This document shows, in pieces, positions 32,674 through 41,816 of a stretch of DNA of 64,000 nt (position 1 is its first letter; each line of letters starts with the position of its first letter). The notes below the pieces were generated by a model. The model had not been told where the DNA came from, made no database searches, and saw only the letters and a program-made list of their open reading frames with translations. The position numbers and the translations under genes are program-made. Origin of the DNA: a virus; IMG/VR virus record IMGVR_UViG_3300009104_000006, positions 1-64,000 of that record; one strand, given 5' to 3'.

Positions 32674-33091
32674 TGACCGACGCGAGGAATGGATGGGGTT
32701 AGGCATCATCCTAACGGAGATACGCTTTAGAACATGGGTCGAAAAGAGGGCTGACGCTCGATGGGGCTATCGTGTGAGAAGGAGAATATGCTGGCGTTCC
32801 TTATTCAAAACGGGAACGGGTAGTCAATTACAATGCGTGAAGATATTTCTCACGCCTTTTGGTATTGAACTCAAGGAGAAATACGAAGAACGCGAAGAGA
32901 TAGAAAAATGGTTTCATCTCTTGAATCGCCAATGGAGCGAAGCGATAACAGATAGGGCGGGGTTGAATATGATGGAATGGGTTACTGCAAATCCCATTCC
33001 GCGTAAATCTGCAAATGACGCGGATTTCCTTAATTGGATTGAGTCATTCGATAATGAAAAAGAGATGCTTGAAAATGCCTTTGGTATTTAA
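32663..33091 (+). CDS. 142-aa protein whose stop lies in a promoter
   Basis: Overlaps the previous gene by 11 bases. Basic N-terminus with many Arg and Trp. Its TAA stop is the one inside the TATTTAAA box of promoter copy 8; it ends F-G-I. Function unknown. Confidence 0.6.
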   Translation: MQTNDRREEWMGLGIILTEIRFRTWVEKRADARWGYRVRRRICWRSLFKTGTGSQLQCVKIFLTPFGIELKEKYEEREEIEKWFHLLNRQWSEAITDRAGLNMMEWVTANPIPRKSANDADFLNWIESFDNEKEMLENAFGI

Positions 33092-33103
33092 ACGAAGATA
33101 GTA
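33080..33103 (+). promoter_or_regulatory. Viral promoter element, copy 8
   Basis: An exact 24-bp element that ends nine bases before the clamp-loader ATG. With an archaeal start site about 25 bases after the TATA box, the mRNA would begin at or within a few bases of the ATG, so this message is probably leaderless. Confidence 0.85.
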
Positions 33104-33112
33104 TAGAGAATC

Positions 33113-34072
33113 ATGGACCTCGCAGAAATAGCGATACCGAAAACTTTGACCGAATTGGTTGGGTTGGACGAACTCGTTGCAGACGTAAATGGGTGGGCTG
33201 ATGCAGATGATTGGCCTCAAGCCCTTCTCTTCTATGGGCCTTCGGGAACGGGTAAGACGAGTTCGGCCCACGTCATAGCACGAACACTACTCGATGATTG
33301 GTTCAACGATATGAACTTCATTGAGAGCAACGCCAGCGACGATAGGGGCATAGACTTCATTCGCAACGAACTCAAGTCTGCGATGCGTAGCAAACCTCTC
33401 GGAACGCCGAGAAAAATCATCCTACTCGATGAGGCAGACGGCCTCACACCAAGCGCGCAAGACGCTATGAGACAATTGATAGAGAAGTATAGTCATAATG
33501 CGATGGTCATAATGACGTGCAACGAATTAGAGAAGATACGCCCAGCCATACGCTCACGATGCAAAGCGTATGCGTTTACGCCTGTGCCAGCAGGACCGGG
33601 GGCGATGCGTCTAATCTCGGTGCTACATAATGCTGATGAGAACTTTGTGGGTTCGTCGGTTTTAGCCGATAAACTTCAAAATCTGATTGAACTCATGAAC
33701 GGTGATATGCGTGCATCTATTATGTTCCTCGATTCAATTGATATAGAGCAATTAGGAGAGAGACTATCACGCTTAGAGGAAACAATGGGTGAGGATGCGA
33801 TTGCCCACGCCATAGGAGACGAGTGGTGGAAAGTGCGCAATAACTTCCATGAGATGCTCAAGAACGGGCGTTCCCTACATCAAGTGATGAGGAACTTCTA
33901 TCTGAACATATACGATTACTTTGATGAAGAGGATAACCTCGATTCTATATGGGATATAATGGCGGCATACGGCGACGTGATGACGCATAGATACACATGG
34001 CCCGGCGATGACTACTCCTACTGCGATTATGCGGTGGCGAAAATGAGAGAAAAGGTGAAGAAAAATGAATGA
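33113..34072 (+). CDS. rfcS: Archaeal-type clamp loader subunit (RFC small)
   Basis: 319 aa. AAA+ motor with G-P-S-G-T-G-K-T (42-49), L-D-E-A-D (D106, E107), and I-R-S-R-C (the RFC-box arginine finger). The collar region fills the last 100 residues. In archaea RFCS joins RFCL to load PCNA. No large subunit is in view; the virus may use the host's or a homomer. It heads the replication operon. Confidence 0.85.
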   Translation: MDLAEIAIPKTLTELVGLDELVADVNGWADADDWPQALLFYGPSGTGKTSSAHVIARTLLDDWFNDMNFIESNASDDRGIDFIRNELKSAMRSKPLGTPRKIILLDEADGLTPSAQDAMRQLIEKYSHNAMVIMTCNELEKIRPAIRSRCKAYAFTPVPAGPGAMRLISVLHNADENFVGSSVLADKLQNLIELMNGDMRASIMFLDSIDIEQLGERLSRLEETMGEDAIAHAIGDEWWKVRNNFHEMLKNGRSLHQVMRNFYLNIYDYFDEEDNLDSIWDIMAAYGDVMTHRYTWPGDDYSYCDYAVAKMREKVKKNE

Positions 34073-35408
34073 AGAAAAGAAGACAGATAGCAAGAATCCG
34101 TTTAGTAAAACGGAGAAGGAACAGAAGGAGTGGCCTTCCGAGGTCATGGAACGCTTCAAAATGCAGGCCGAAAGGACTGGCGAGAGCGTCGAGAAGGTCG
34201 TAGCAGCCTACACTAAGCACATAGCCACAACATACGGTTGTGATGATTGGCAGAAAGAGGACACAGACCTTCTAATTGATTGGAGCGAGATGATGTTCAT
34301 GGAGGACCGAAAGTCCAATGTGAGCGGCGGAGGCGGAGAGACGCTTACCTTCGTTGGTGAATGGCTCGGTGTTGAAGACAAGATGAACGACAGGAACGGA
34401 TGGGCAGTTAGGAACGCTACACAAAGATGGACAGATGACGCTAACGAAGCACTATCGTCTGGCCTCGTAGGGCATTACTACGTTGAAGGAGACGTATGGT
34501 GTATCAGCACGAGCCTCAAGCAGATAGTAACTGAGGAAACTTCTGAGGAAGAGCCTACTATGGGCTTCAAGGTCGGAGATGAGTGGCTATGTCTATTGTC
34601 GAAGGCAGGACGACCATATCCATGTGTAAGGATGGGGCGATATTACCGATTCTTGGGCAACGAGAAGGGAGCATTCTTGAATCAAGGCGAGATAAAGCCT
34701 TGGCGAGTGGACTTGACCGGCACTAACGCACACTTACCAATACACGTTGGCGTGCCTGTGGAGATACAGGTAAGACTACCTACATCGAAGAACGAAGCAT
34801 TCCAAGACGTGCTTGGAACGAACTTCAATTTCTCGGAAACTATGGTATACACAAACGAGTGGTGTCCAGAAAGCGAAAGAAGCCTTCTCAACCCATTCAA
34901 ACTATGGACAGATGAGGAACTAATAGATGACCTGTATGTTCCGCTACATGAACTTGAAGAAGCCTTCGACTCACGAAAGAGGCACTTCAAAGGGCGAGAT
35001 GGAAACGACGGCACAATCGGTCCAGACATAATCGTGAAGGGAAGAGTTACGAGAATGTCCACTGAGGGCAGGGAATCCGAGTGGGATGAGACAGGAAGGA
35101 ATTTCAGTCTCTCCATAACATCACGGTCGCTCGAAGACACTTATGGAACGAAGAATAGAGGCGAGATTCCATGTTGGGTAAGCGGCGCGTGCCACGACTT
35201 AGCGCACCCCTTCCACTTCATAGACGTGGACGATGAACTATGGGGCTTTGCGGAGAAAAGCACAATTCTCATTCATGGAAGATTGAAGATGAGGGTGCAA
35301 GACGGCAATAGACTCCCACAGATTACGGTATGGGGCATCTATGCAGACAACAGAAGGTCCACGAGACGAGTGGACGGTGGAGACACTGACCTATCGCAAT
35401 TCGATTGA
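34065..35408 (+). CDS. Probable single-stranded DNA-binding protein
   Basis: 447 aa, overlapping the clamp-loader gene by eight bases. Beta-rich with at least two OB-like stretches (I-I-V-K-G-R-V-T-R-M and S-T-I-L-I-H-G-R-L-K-M) in the last third, an acidic tail ending Q-F-D, and a place between clamp loader and recombinase. These fit an RPA-like SSB. I see no zinc site. The function is inferred from fold pattern and context. Confidence 0.45.
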   Translation: MNEEKKTDSKNPFSKTEKEQKEWPSEVMERFKMQAERTGESVEKVVAAYTKHIATTYGCDDWQKEDTDLLIDWSEMMFMEDRKSNVSGGGGETLTFVGEWLGVEDKMNDRNGWAVRNATQRWTDDANEALSSGLVGHYYVEGDVWCISTSLKQIVTEETSEEEPTMGFKVGDEWLCLLSKAGRPYPCVRMGRYYRFLGNEKGAFLNQGEIKPWRVDLTGTNAHLPIHVGVPVEIQVRLPTSKNEAFQDVLGTNFNFSETMVYTNEWCPESERSLLNPFKLWTDEELIDDLYVPLHELEEAFDSRKRHFKGRDGNDGTIGPDIIVKGRVTRMSTEGRESEWDETGRNFSLSITSRSLEDTYGTKNRGEIPCWVSGACHDLAHPFHFIDVDDELWGFAEKSTILIHGRLKMRVQDGNRLPQITVWGIYADNRRSTRRVDGGDTDLSQFD

Positions 35409-35422
35409 AAGGAGAGAAAAAA

Positions 35423-35692
35423 ATGACAACAAAAGACATGACTAAGGATGAATTGAAGAAAGAATTGACCAAGATTAAGACGGAGTTAAATGACACCATC
35501 ACTCGGTATAACGAACTTGCTGCGCAAGCCACCCTAATGGAGAAAGAGCATTCTCGTAGGTTGGCTTACCTACGCTCGTTTGAGCGGTTCGCTAACACGA
35601 TTGACCAAACGATGAACCAATTGAAGACAGACATAGGAGAACTGAACCGAATGTTCTCAGTGGATGAAAGCGACACGGATGGTGGTGAGTGA
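35423..35692 (+). CDS. 89-aa coiled-coil protein
   Basis: The ATG at 35423 has AGGAG well placed; a TTG at 35405 is the alternative. Heptad-rich helix for most of its length. Ends D-G-G-E, which carries the next ribosome site. Possibly a recombination mediator, from position only. Confidence 0.6.
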   Translation: MTTKDMTKDELKKELTKIKTELNDTITRYNELAAQATLMEKEHSRRLAYLRSFERFANTIDQTMNQLKTDIGELNRMFSVDESDTDGGE

Positions 35693-35961
35693 TGGCGGGA
35701 TTCGGAAAGACGAAGGCGGCACAGGAAGAGAAGAAGTCGGCAAGCAAGGCTGCTAACACCGACCCATTTGCGGAACTACGTGCAGAACTCGCAGACGTGA
35801 ATGCTAACAAACCGAAGACTCACATCTTCATGGCGTTGGTGGGGAAGGAGAATACGGGTAAGAGTGCCATCATATTCGACTTCTATCAGCGATACTGCGA
35901 CAAACATAAGGGGAAGGGCAGACAAACTACTCTTGACGAGTTTGAAGAGGTGAAGGCATGA
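35692..35961 (+). CDS. RecA-like ATPase, N-terminal half (Walker A)
   Basis: 89 aa. A charged N-terminal 40 residues leads into I-F-M-A-L-V and G-K-E-N-T-G-K-S (51-58), a P-loop. The frame stops after the helix that follows. The next gene starts in the overlapping ATGA and continues the fold at strand 2. Together they make one Sak4/AAA_24-type recombinase core. Confidence 0.6.
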   Translation: MAGFGKTKAAQEEKKSASKAANTDPFAELRAELADVNANKPKTHIFMALVGKENTGKSAIIFDFYQRYCDKHKGKGRQTTLDEFEEVKA

Positions 35962-36674
35962 GCGCGAAGCAATTTTGGGTTGTCGATTTCGACAATGGTG
36001 GCTCCGCTACTAAGTCAGCATACTATCCGAACAATGAGGGCATCAAGTGTTGGGAACCTTGGGTATACCTCAAGGGAGAGAGAACTGCCTACGACTACCC
36101 TGCTACCCATGACCGAACGATGAAAATCATGCAGTTCGCTATGGAGAAGCACGAGGATTTGTGGGGCGTTCTAATTACTGGCATAGACCTATGGGATAGC
36201 GTAGCGACTAACTGTATGAGAATACAAGACTTAGGACTCTCTAAGGATGGTATAGAGGCCGCAGACAATCGTGGTGCAGGCTCTAACGAAAGAGTGCAAC
36301 AGCAGTGGGATTGGGCGATTAGAGTTACCCGATTCCACCAATTGACTGCCGTCTGTCGCGCTTTGGTGAAGAGAGGCGTGAGAGTCTTTTGGGAGACACA
36401 CATGAAGGACGTATACGGTAAAGGCGGTAAGATGCTTGAGAGCGATGGCGCACCCGCATGGGAGAAGAGCAGTGCTGGATATATGTTCCAAATTGTTCAC
36501 TGTCGTCGCAAGGACGAGGTTGAGGATGGGAAGGTCGTAGGCGAAACGTTCACGGCCACCTTTGAGAAGAGCAAGACTGACGCCACGCTACAAGGGCAAC
36601 GGAGAACCATTCTAACAACGAGACAGGGCGAGAAACCTAACTTCATGGGTCTGCCGGAACTTGAGCGGTTGTGA
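35958..36674 (+). CDS. RecA-like ATPase, C-terminal half
   Basis: 238 aa. It starts with W-V-V-D-F-D-N-G-G, the strand after the P-loop helix in phage RecA-like (AAA_24/Sak4) proteins, and has G-V-L-I-T-G-I-D-L-W (Walker B) and F-W-E-T-H-M-K (likely catalytic Glu and sensor). AGGTGA lies seven bases before its ATG, so it is translated on its own. With the previous 89-aa protein it should form a split recombinase. Confidence 0.6.
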   Translation: MSAKQFWVVDFDNGGSATKSAYYPNNEGIKCWEPWVYLKGERTAYDYPATHDRTMKIMQFAMEKHEDLWGVLITGIDLWDSVATNCMRIQDLGLSKDGIEAADNRGAGSNERVQQQWDWAIRVTRFHQLTAVCRALVKRGVRVFWETHMKDVYGKGGKMLESDGAPAWEKSSAGYMFQIVHCRRKDEVEDGKVVGETFTATFEKSKTDATLQGQRRTILTTRQGEKPNFMGLPELERL

Positions 36675-36678
36675 TTGA

Positions 36679-36999
36679 ATGAGCAAAGTGGAAGACGAAG
36701 TGTGCGCAATCATACAAGCAAGAGCGAAGAAGGTGCAAGCCACCGACAAATACGCTGGCGCTACAATGGAGCGCGATGACCTCACGCATGATGAGTGGTT
36801 GGAGCATCTGCAACACGAACTCATGGATGCGGTCATCTATATTCAGCGACTACGAACGAGAGAGCAAACGCTCGCATCAAAACTGTCTGAGTATTGTAGT
36901 GAAAGACGACTGACGAGGTCGGGTAGCACTACTCCTAAACTCGATGCGCTTCTTGAAGAATATCATGGGGTGAACGCAGATGGCGCAGATAACGCTTGA
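36679..36999 (+). CDS. MazG-like nucleotide pyrophosphohydrolase (tentative)
   Basis: 106 aa, helical. K-Y-A-G-A-T-M-E-R-D-D-L and H-L-Q-H-E-L-M-D-A-V-I-Y-I carry the E-x-x-D of the MazG/dATP-dGTP diphosphohydrolase group. It would cleave nucleoside triphosphates to monophosphates, cleaning or altering the dNTP pool. Overlaps the clamp gene by 20 bases. Confidence 0.5.
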   Translation: MSKVEDEVCAIIQARAKKVQATDKYAGATMERDDLTHDEWLEHLQHELMDAVIYIQRLRTREQTLASKLSEYCSERRLTRSGSTTPKLDALLEEYHGVNADGADNA

Positions 37000-37759
37000 T
37001 AGCAAGGAGTGGCTTGCCCACTTAGGTCAATTCAGCGACGTGATTAGTGATTTAGTAATCAACGTCTTTGAAACGCCAAACGCTATCGGTTATAGCGCAG
37101 GCTATCAGACCTTCTTCCTCAATGTATCTCGCGCCTACCCTGACGCTAAAGCAAAGGCAGGCCCACTTACTTTCTCAGACCTCACTAAAGCCTGTGCCTT
37201 CTTGAAGAAGTGTAGTGGAGATGTAACGATAAAGCAGGTGAAGAATGGAAACACGCTATACTTGTCAAGCGGCTCGTTCAAACTGTCGCTTCCTGTATCG
37301 GATAGCAAAAGCCAGCAATTAGTCAAGACCTACTCCAAACTCGTGAAGGAGGCTAAGGGGAACAAGTGGAAGACGTTTGGCGCCGATACCTACACAGTGC
37401 ATGGGAGAACGAAGATGAGCGAGATACTCAAACTCGCTTCGTTGAAGAACATCGTTACTAAATATGGGGCAGATTATAGTGTTACAATGGACATTGAGAA
37501 CGAAGAGATTTCTGCATCTGCGGGTAAGACTCACGATGCCAAGATATTTGCATCAAGCACAGTCACTGATGTAACTCTTGAGAAGAAAGGTATCAAGACT
37601 GTGAAGTCTAACTTCGGTCCATGGTTGCTCCCTTGCCTTGGCTTAGTGGATAGCGGCACTACGTGTCGTTTTCACTTTGGTGATGCGAGTGGGCTTGTGA
37701 TAGAACAGACCGAAACGGACTTGAAGAGACTACTGATAATCATAGACCAGCAGGAGTGA
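36980..37759 (+). CDS. pcn: PCNA-like sliding clamp
   Basis: 259 aa, close to the usual 245-250. Beta-rich with two similar halves: L-T-F-S-D-L-T-K-A in the first, T-K-M-S-E-I-L-K-L-A in the second. It ends with an alternating hydrophobic strand pattern (L-K-R-L-L-I-I-I-D), as in PCNA. Beside the clamp loader and PolB genes. It would tether the polymerase to DNA. Sequence similarity is faint; context carries weight. Confidence 0.6.
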   Translation: MAQITLDSKEWLAHLGQFSDVISDLVINVFETPNAIGYSAGYQTFFLNVSRAYPDAKAKAGPLTFSDLTKACAFLKKCSGDVTIKQVKNGNTLYLSSGSFKLSLPVSDSKSQQLVKTYSKLVKEAKGNKWKTFGADTYTVHGRTKMSEILKLASLKNIVTKYGADYSVTMDIENEEISASAGKTHDAKIFASSTVTDVTLEKKGIKTVKSNFGPWLLPCLGLVDSGTTCRFHFGDASGLVIEQTETDLKRLLIIIDQQE

Positions 37760-37765
37760 GCCAGC

Positions 37766-37864
37766 ATGAGTAAGGAAATCGGACGTTGTGGTAAGTGCCA
37801 CAAGATTGGGCCTTTGTGGTCTAACGAAAATCAGATACTATTGTGTAGGAAGTGCGCTCAATGA
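37766..37864 (+). CDS. 32-aa zinc-ribbon microprotein
   Basis: C-G-K-C-H-K at residues 8-13 and L-C-R-K-C at 26-30. Two complete knuckles in 32 residues. The stop overlaps the PolB start (ATGA), so it is translated just before the polymerase. Confidence 0.65.
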   Translation: MSKEIGRCGKCHKIGPLWSNENQILLCRKCAQ

Positions 37865-40254
37865 TAATTGACTATTACTATCCCGATGACGAGTGGGAAG
37901 GCGTTGGTTATCCACACGTTTACTACCGATATAGGGGAGCAGATGGGGAAATAATCGAACACACGATAAATCCCAACGAAAACTCCGACATTGATGACCC
38001 GCTTTGGATTCCCCCACATTGTTGGGTGGCGGAGAACACCCATCCGAAGAAATTGTCTCGTTTGACTGCACGCTATCCGGGCGTTAAGGTGCGCTCGGAC
38101 ATTAAGGCGAAAGGGATAGATAAAGCATCATTGATACGTCTCGACGTGCCTAATCCAATACACCTTTACGACATTAAGAGTGAGATTCAGACTTATGAGG
38201 CAGATATGCCTTACACAGACCAATTGATTATTCATGCTTATCCCGACAACAAGAACATACCGGACTTTCATCCGAGAATTTGGTATTTCGATATGGAATG
38301 GCAACCCGAAGGGTGTCCACATGAAGGCGCAATTACCATGATTTCGATTGACGACACTATGGGAAATCGACCATTGGTATTCGCTTGGAAAGAAAAGGAA
38401 GATGGTTGCACCATAGACCACATAGAAAGAGAAGGAGGATATGATAGATACCTCTATGGAAGCGAACAGGAAATGCTCGACGCTTTTCTTAAGCACTTGA
38501 ATAAGTGCAACCCCGACATTCTCATCGCGCACGCCATCTATTGGGCCGACTTGCCTAAACTCGTTGAGCGTTTAGGAAATAGAGCAGACAAACTCAGTCC
38601 ATTGGGGCAAACAGTAAGGCCACGCAAAAAGGATGGCTACCACGATAATGCTCAACCAATTTTAGGAAGGCTCGTTTACGACACTGCGCTCGCGTGGAAT
38701 ACAGGAAGCGGATTGGAGGCAGTTTGGCAGAAGAATGGACGTGGAACATTCAGAAACAAGAAACTCGCAACCATCGCAGAAGATTTAGAGTTAGCCAAAG
38801 AGTTAGGTGAGCAAGGAGAAAAGATGGATGCTGATGTATTTACATGGTGGGTTGAGAACTTTGATGAGTTCGTTGATTACTGTGTGCGCGATACTACACT
38901 ATTGAGGCATTGTGCTGAAAAGGTGAATGCGATACCTTACCATTTGGCTATGCAGAAAGAATGTGGAGTCGTCTTCAAAAGCACCTGCAACGTATCTCGT
39001 TTTGTAAGAGGGCGTATCTCTCGCCATACTGACATAAAGGCTCTCACCACTCACTACCACCAACGCGACCAATACGATGGCGCAGACGTGCCGGAAACTG
39101 TTGGTGGACGACACGAAGGAGTCGCCTGTATTGACTTCAAGTCCATGTATCCTCAGATTTGCGTGGATGCGAATCTATGCCCAACGACAAAACAGAAAAG
39201 TGGCGGTGAAGAAATCCGAAGCGTTGGAAACGGAACGCATTGGAGAAAAGAGGCATCGGGCATAGGCGTCATTCCAGCCATCATTTCGGGTATGCTTGAA
39301 CTGCGACAAGACTACAAGAAGAAAATGAAAGCAGCAAAGAGCGAAGACGAGAAACTCAAATGGGATTTATTGCAGACTGCCGTTAAAGTCGCAACCAACG
39401 CAATCTATGGCTATATGTCTCAGAAGAAAGTAAGTGGTGGATGGATAGACCCCGATGTGGGTCGCACCATCACCTACTATGGAAGAGAGTGCATCAACAC
39501 CCTTCTGCTGGAAAGTGAGAAGGCTGGTTATACGGCTCTCGCAGGCCACACCGATTCCGGTTATATTCAAATTCCATTTGATGAGATAGACGCTCACCTC
39601 AAGAGCCTCAACAAAATCATTAGAACTCGATACGAACTTCCCATGATGGAAATCGAGTTAGAAGCCTACTTTGACTATTGGCTAACTGCTGATGTGAAGA
39701 ATCAAAACTTCGGATTTATGATTTGGCCTCCCGAAAAGAAGGGGCAATTGAAAGTAACAGGATTTTCATACAAGGCTTCCAGCGTATCTCCACTCACAAA
39801 GACGATACAAGGGAAGATATTCGATTTAGTCGGAACAGGAGCAGATGAAGAAGAAGTTACGAAGGCGATTAGAAAAATATCACTTGACGTTCTTGCGGGA
39901 AATTGGACGTGGGATGCGCTTTCACCGTATGGAAAAATAGGCAAAGCAGAATACAAGAGAACGCCGCCTATGGCCGTGAGAGGGGCATACTACTACAATG
40001 ACCATATCAACCCTAAAAATCCCTTTAGGGTCGGAGAAAGCCCACAGTGGTGCTATGTGCTACAAACTCCCAAAGATATGCCCCCGACTCTTGTCGTTGG
40101 ATTTAGGGATGCGACAGAAGTCAAGGATTTCCAAATTGATTATGCCGTGTGTGTTCAGAAGTTTATCGAAAAGAAAATTGAGAACATATATCGGGTTTTG
40201 GATTGGGATATTGGAGAGGCAATTGGGAGACAAAAACCCAAGACGCATTGGTGA
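37861..40254 (+). CDS. polB: Family B DNA polymerase
   Basis: 797 aa from the ATGA overlap at 37861. Exonuclease motifs: F-D-M-E-W (D144, E146), A-I-Y-W-A-D-L-P and Y-C-V-R-D-T. Polymerase motifs: A, I-D-F-K-S-M-Y-P (D425); B, K-V-A-T-N-A-I-Y-G (K509, Y516); C, G-H-T-D-S-G (D565). Motif C normally reads D-T-D-S; here the first Asp is His (H563). The main metal ligand D565 is kept, so it should be active. It is the replicative polymerase, with proofreading. Confidence 0.9.
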   Translation: MIIDYYYPDDEWEGVGYPHVYYRYRGADGEIIEHTINPNENSDIDDPLWIPPHCWVAENTHPKKLSRLTARYPGVKVRSDIKAKGIDKASLIRLDVPNPIHLYDIKSEIQTYEADMPYTDQLIIHAYPDNKNIPDFHPRIWYFDMEWQPEGCPHEGAITMISIDDTMGNRPLVFAWKEKEDGCTIDHIEREGGYDRYLYGSEQEMLDAFLKHLNKCNPDILIAHAIYWADLPKLVERLGNRADKLSPLGQTVRPRKKDGYHDNAQPILGRLVYDTALAWNTGSGLEAVWQKNGRGTFRNKKLATIAEDLELAKELGEQGEKMDADVFTWWVENFDEFVDYCVRDTTLLRHCAEKVNAIPYHLAMQKECGVVFKSTCNVSRFVRGRISRHTDIKALTTHYHQRDQYDGADVPETVGGRHEGVACIDFKSMYPQICVDANLCPTTKQKSGGEEIRSVGNGTHWRKEASGIGVIPAIISGMLELRQDYKKKMKAAKSEDEKLKWDLLQTAVKVATNAIYGYMSQKKVSGGWIDPDVGRTITYYGRECINTLLLESEKAGYTALAGHTDSGYIQIPFDEIDAHLKSLNKIIRTRYELPMMEIELEAYFDYWLTADVKNQNFGFMIWPPEKKGQLKVTGFSYKASSVSPLTKTIQGKIFDLVGTGADEEEVTKAIRKISLDVLAGNWTWDALSPYGKIGKAEYKRTPPMAVRGAYYYNDHINPKNPFRVGESPQWCYVLQTPKDMPPTLVVGFRDATEVKDFQIDYAVCVQKFIEKKIENIYRVLDWDIGEAIGRQKPKTHW

Positions 40255-40259
40255 TTGAA

Positions 40260-40391
40260 ATGAATGGTAAAGATATAGACAAGTGGTCTGAGATGCACGT
40301 GGGCAGCCTTGCTCTTACACGAACTATCGTAGGTTTCGTGAATGTAATCTTGAGCGTTATAGTAGTAGCGAAATTATTTGGGTGGATATGA
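40260..40391 (+). CDS. 43-aa single-span membrane protein
   Basis: Residues 21-41 are a membrane segment (T-I-V-G-F-V-N-V-I-L-S-V-I-V-V). Six bases after the polymerase and coupled to the next gene. It may bring replication to the membrane; unproven. Confidence 0.55.
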   Translation: MNGKDIDKWSEMHVGSLALTRTIVGFVNVILSVIVVAKLFGWI

Positions 40392-40516
40392 TGTTGTCTC
40401 AATGCGTATGTGGATGGCATGGTATTACCACAACCTGTATGGTGAACGGAACGCCTACTTGTCCAAACTGTCGAAAACCATTCACCAATATGAGATGTGA
40501 GGGGTGTTCTGAATGA
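40388..40516 (+). CDS. 42-aa Cys-rich zinc protein
   Basis: C-V-C-G-W-H, C-P-N-C and C-E-G-C: six Cys and one His in 42 residues, probably two zinc sites. ATGA overlaps on both sides. Function unknown. Confidence 0.6.
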   Translation: MMLSQCVCGWHGITTTCMVNGTPTCPNCRKPFTNMRCEGCSE

Positions 40517-41511
40517 AGTTTAATCCGAATGAAGAGGCTTTCTTTGAGCGGCGCACTGAAGCGCATACGCCGGAACTGCTTGAATCATACAACAGGTCGT
40601 GCTATAATTGGACACCCGACATGAAGGATATGATACTGAGGGCAAGTAAATCGTCTATCAATGACTATGATTGGTGTCCTCATCAATACAAACTCAAGAA
40701 TATCTATCGTCTCTCCGAACCGGAAAACGATGACATGATTCGTGGAACGAACGTGCATAGCATAGTCGAGTATTTCTGGGATAACGTAGGAGCAAAGATT
40801 CCCGAAGCCCTCGTGCTTATGAGAGAAGGAAAGAAGATGCTCGCAAAGGACTTACTGTGGCAGGTAATACCGACACCTCCGCTTCCATACCAATTTGGAG
40901 AAGAAGTAGTCATACGAAAGTGGTTTGATTGGCAGTGGGATAGATTTCTCATTACAGATGGAGAAAATTGGACACCCGTTGGAAACGAAATATCAGCACA
41001 CGGCGTCGTTATGGTGGAAGTGGATGGCGAAGAATATCCTGTCCATCTTCGAGGATTCATTGATACCATCTTCTCGGATGGAGAGGGCGGCTTCATACTG
41101 ATGGAACTTAAGACAGGTAAATGGCGAGAGAAGAAGACTGCCACTAAGATGAGAGTGGAAATGCAGATTTACAGAATGATGCTTGAAGAAGGAGAATACA
41201 CTGATTTTCTCCCTATCACACATTGGGCTTGGGAGTTCCCAAGAGGATATGTGAATGGCGGCGATAGGGCCGAATGGGAATTAGAAGAAACTGGAACACG
41301 AAAGACGCAATTCGCCCCTCGAACTGCGATGAGGAAATTACAGAACCTTGTGAAAGGACACCTATATGATTCATTTGAACCAAAAATACGAGAATGGAGA
41401 ACACCCAACGGAGAGACAATGACAAATTGCTCTTACTGTTCGTTTATGGAACTGTGTCCGGCTTGGGGAATGAATGAAGGAGAAAACGAATATGAGAATG
41501 AAGAAGAATGA
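40513..41511 (+). CDS. Cas4/RecB-like Fe-S exonuclease
   Basis: 332 aa. A PD-(D/E)xK core: G-F-I-D-T-I (D184), M-E-L-K-T-G-K (E198, K200) and Q-I-Y (motif QxxxY region). Cysteines C55 and C306, C309, C315 have the arrangement that binds an iron-sulfur cluster in Cas4 and AddB-type nucleases. It would resect DNA ends for recombination or packaging intermediates. Ends in E-N-E-E-E. Confidence 0.8.
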   Translation: MKFNPNEEAFFERRTEAHTPELLESYNRSCYNWTPDMKDMILRASKSSINDYDWCPHQYKLKNIYRLSEPENDDMIRGTNVHSIVEYFWDNVGAKIPEALVLMREGKKMLAKDLLWQVIPTPPLPYQFGEEVVIRKWFDWQWDRFLITDGENWTPVGNEISAHGVVMVEVDGEEYPVHLRGFIDTIFSDGEGGFILMELKTGKWREKKTATKMRVEMQIYRMMLEEGEYTDFLPITHWAWEFPRGYVNGGDRAEWELEETGTRKTQFAPRTAMRKLQNLVKGHLYDSFEPKIREWRTPNGETMTNCSYCSFMELCPAWGMNEGENEYENEEE

Positions 41512-41815
41512 ACTGAAAGAAAAAGTGAATAGAACGGCAGACATTTTGTCTGAGATGTTGAAAGGAGAAGATGAGAACATGGAAGTGAATGTAACTTACG
41601 GTATGTTGGGAACGGGAGATTTCAAGGCCCAATTAACCAAGCAGATGACGCTTGATTACTACACCGAAGAGAACGCAGAAGTTCCTTATTTTCACGTTCT
41701 TGACGTTGTGATAGACAAGCGCGCATTTACGTATACTGAGAAGAACTTGTTTCCCGAAGGGCCAGCGTCCTTAGCAGTAAAAATCCATCGAAGATACAAG
41801 GATATGGCTGAGTAA
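41492..41815 (+). CDS. 107-aa protein of unknown function
   Basis: Start 41492 has GGAG eight bases upstream (41474 also in frame). Basic helical N-terminus, then a beta-rich part (H-V-L-D-V-V-I-D-K-R). Between the nuclease and primase genes. No family recognised. Confidence 0.55.
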   Translation: MRMKKNELKEKVNRTADILSEMLKGEDENMEVNVTYGMLGTGDFKAQLTKQMTLDYYTEENAEVPYFHVLDVVIDKRAFTYTEKNLFPEGPASLAVKIHRRYKDMAE

Positions 41816-41816
41816 T

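Noticed and set aside
35940-35975. Programmed frameshift joining the two RecA-like frames
   Set aside because: No slippery heptamer is visible, and AGGTGA lies well placed before the second ATG; separate translation is simpler.
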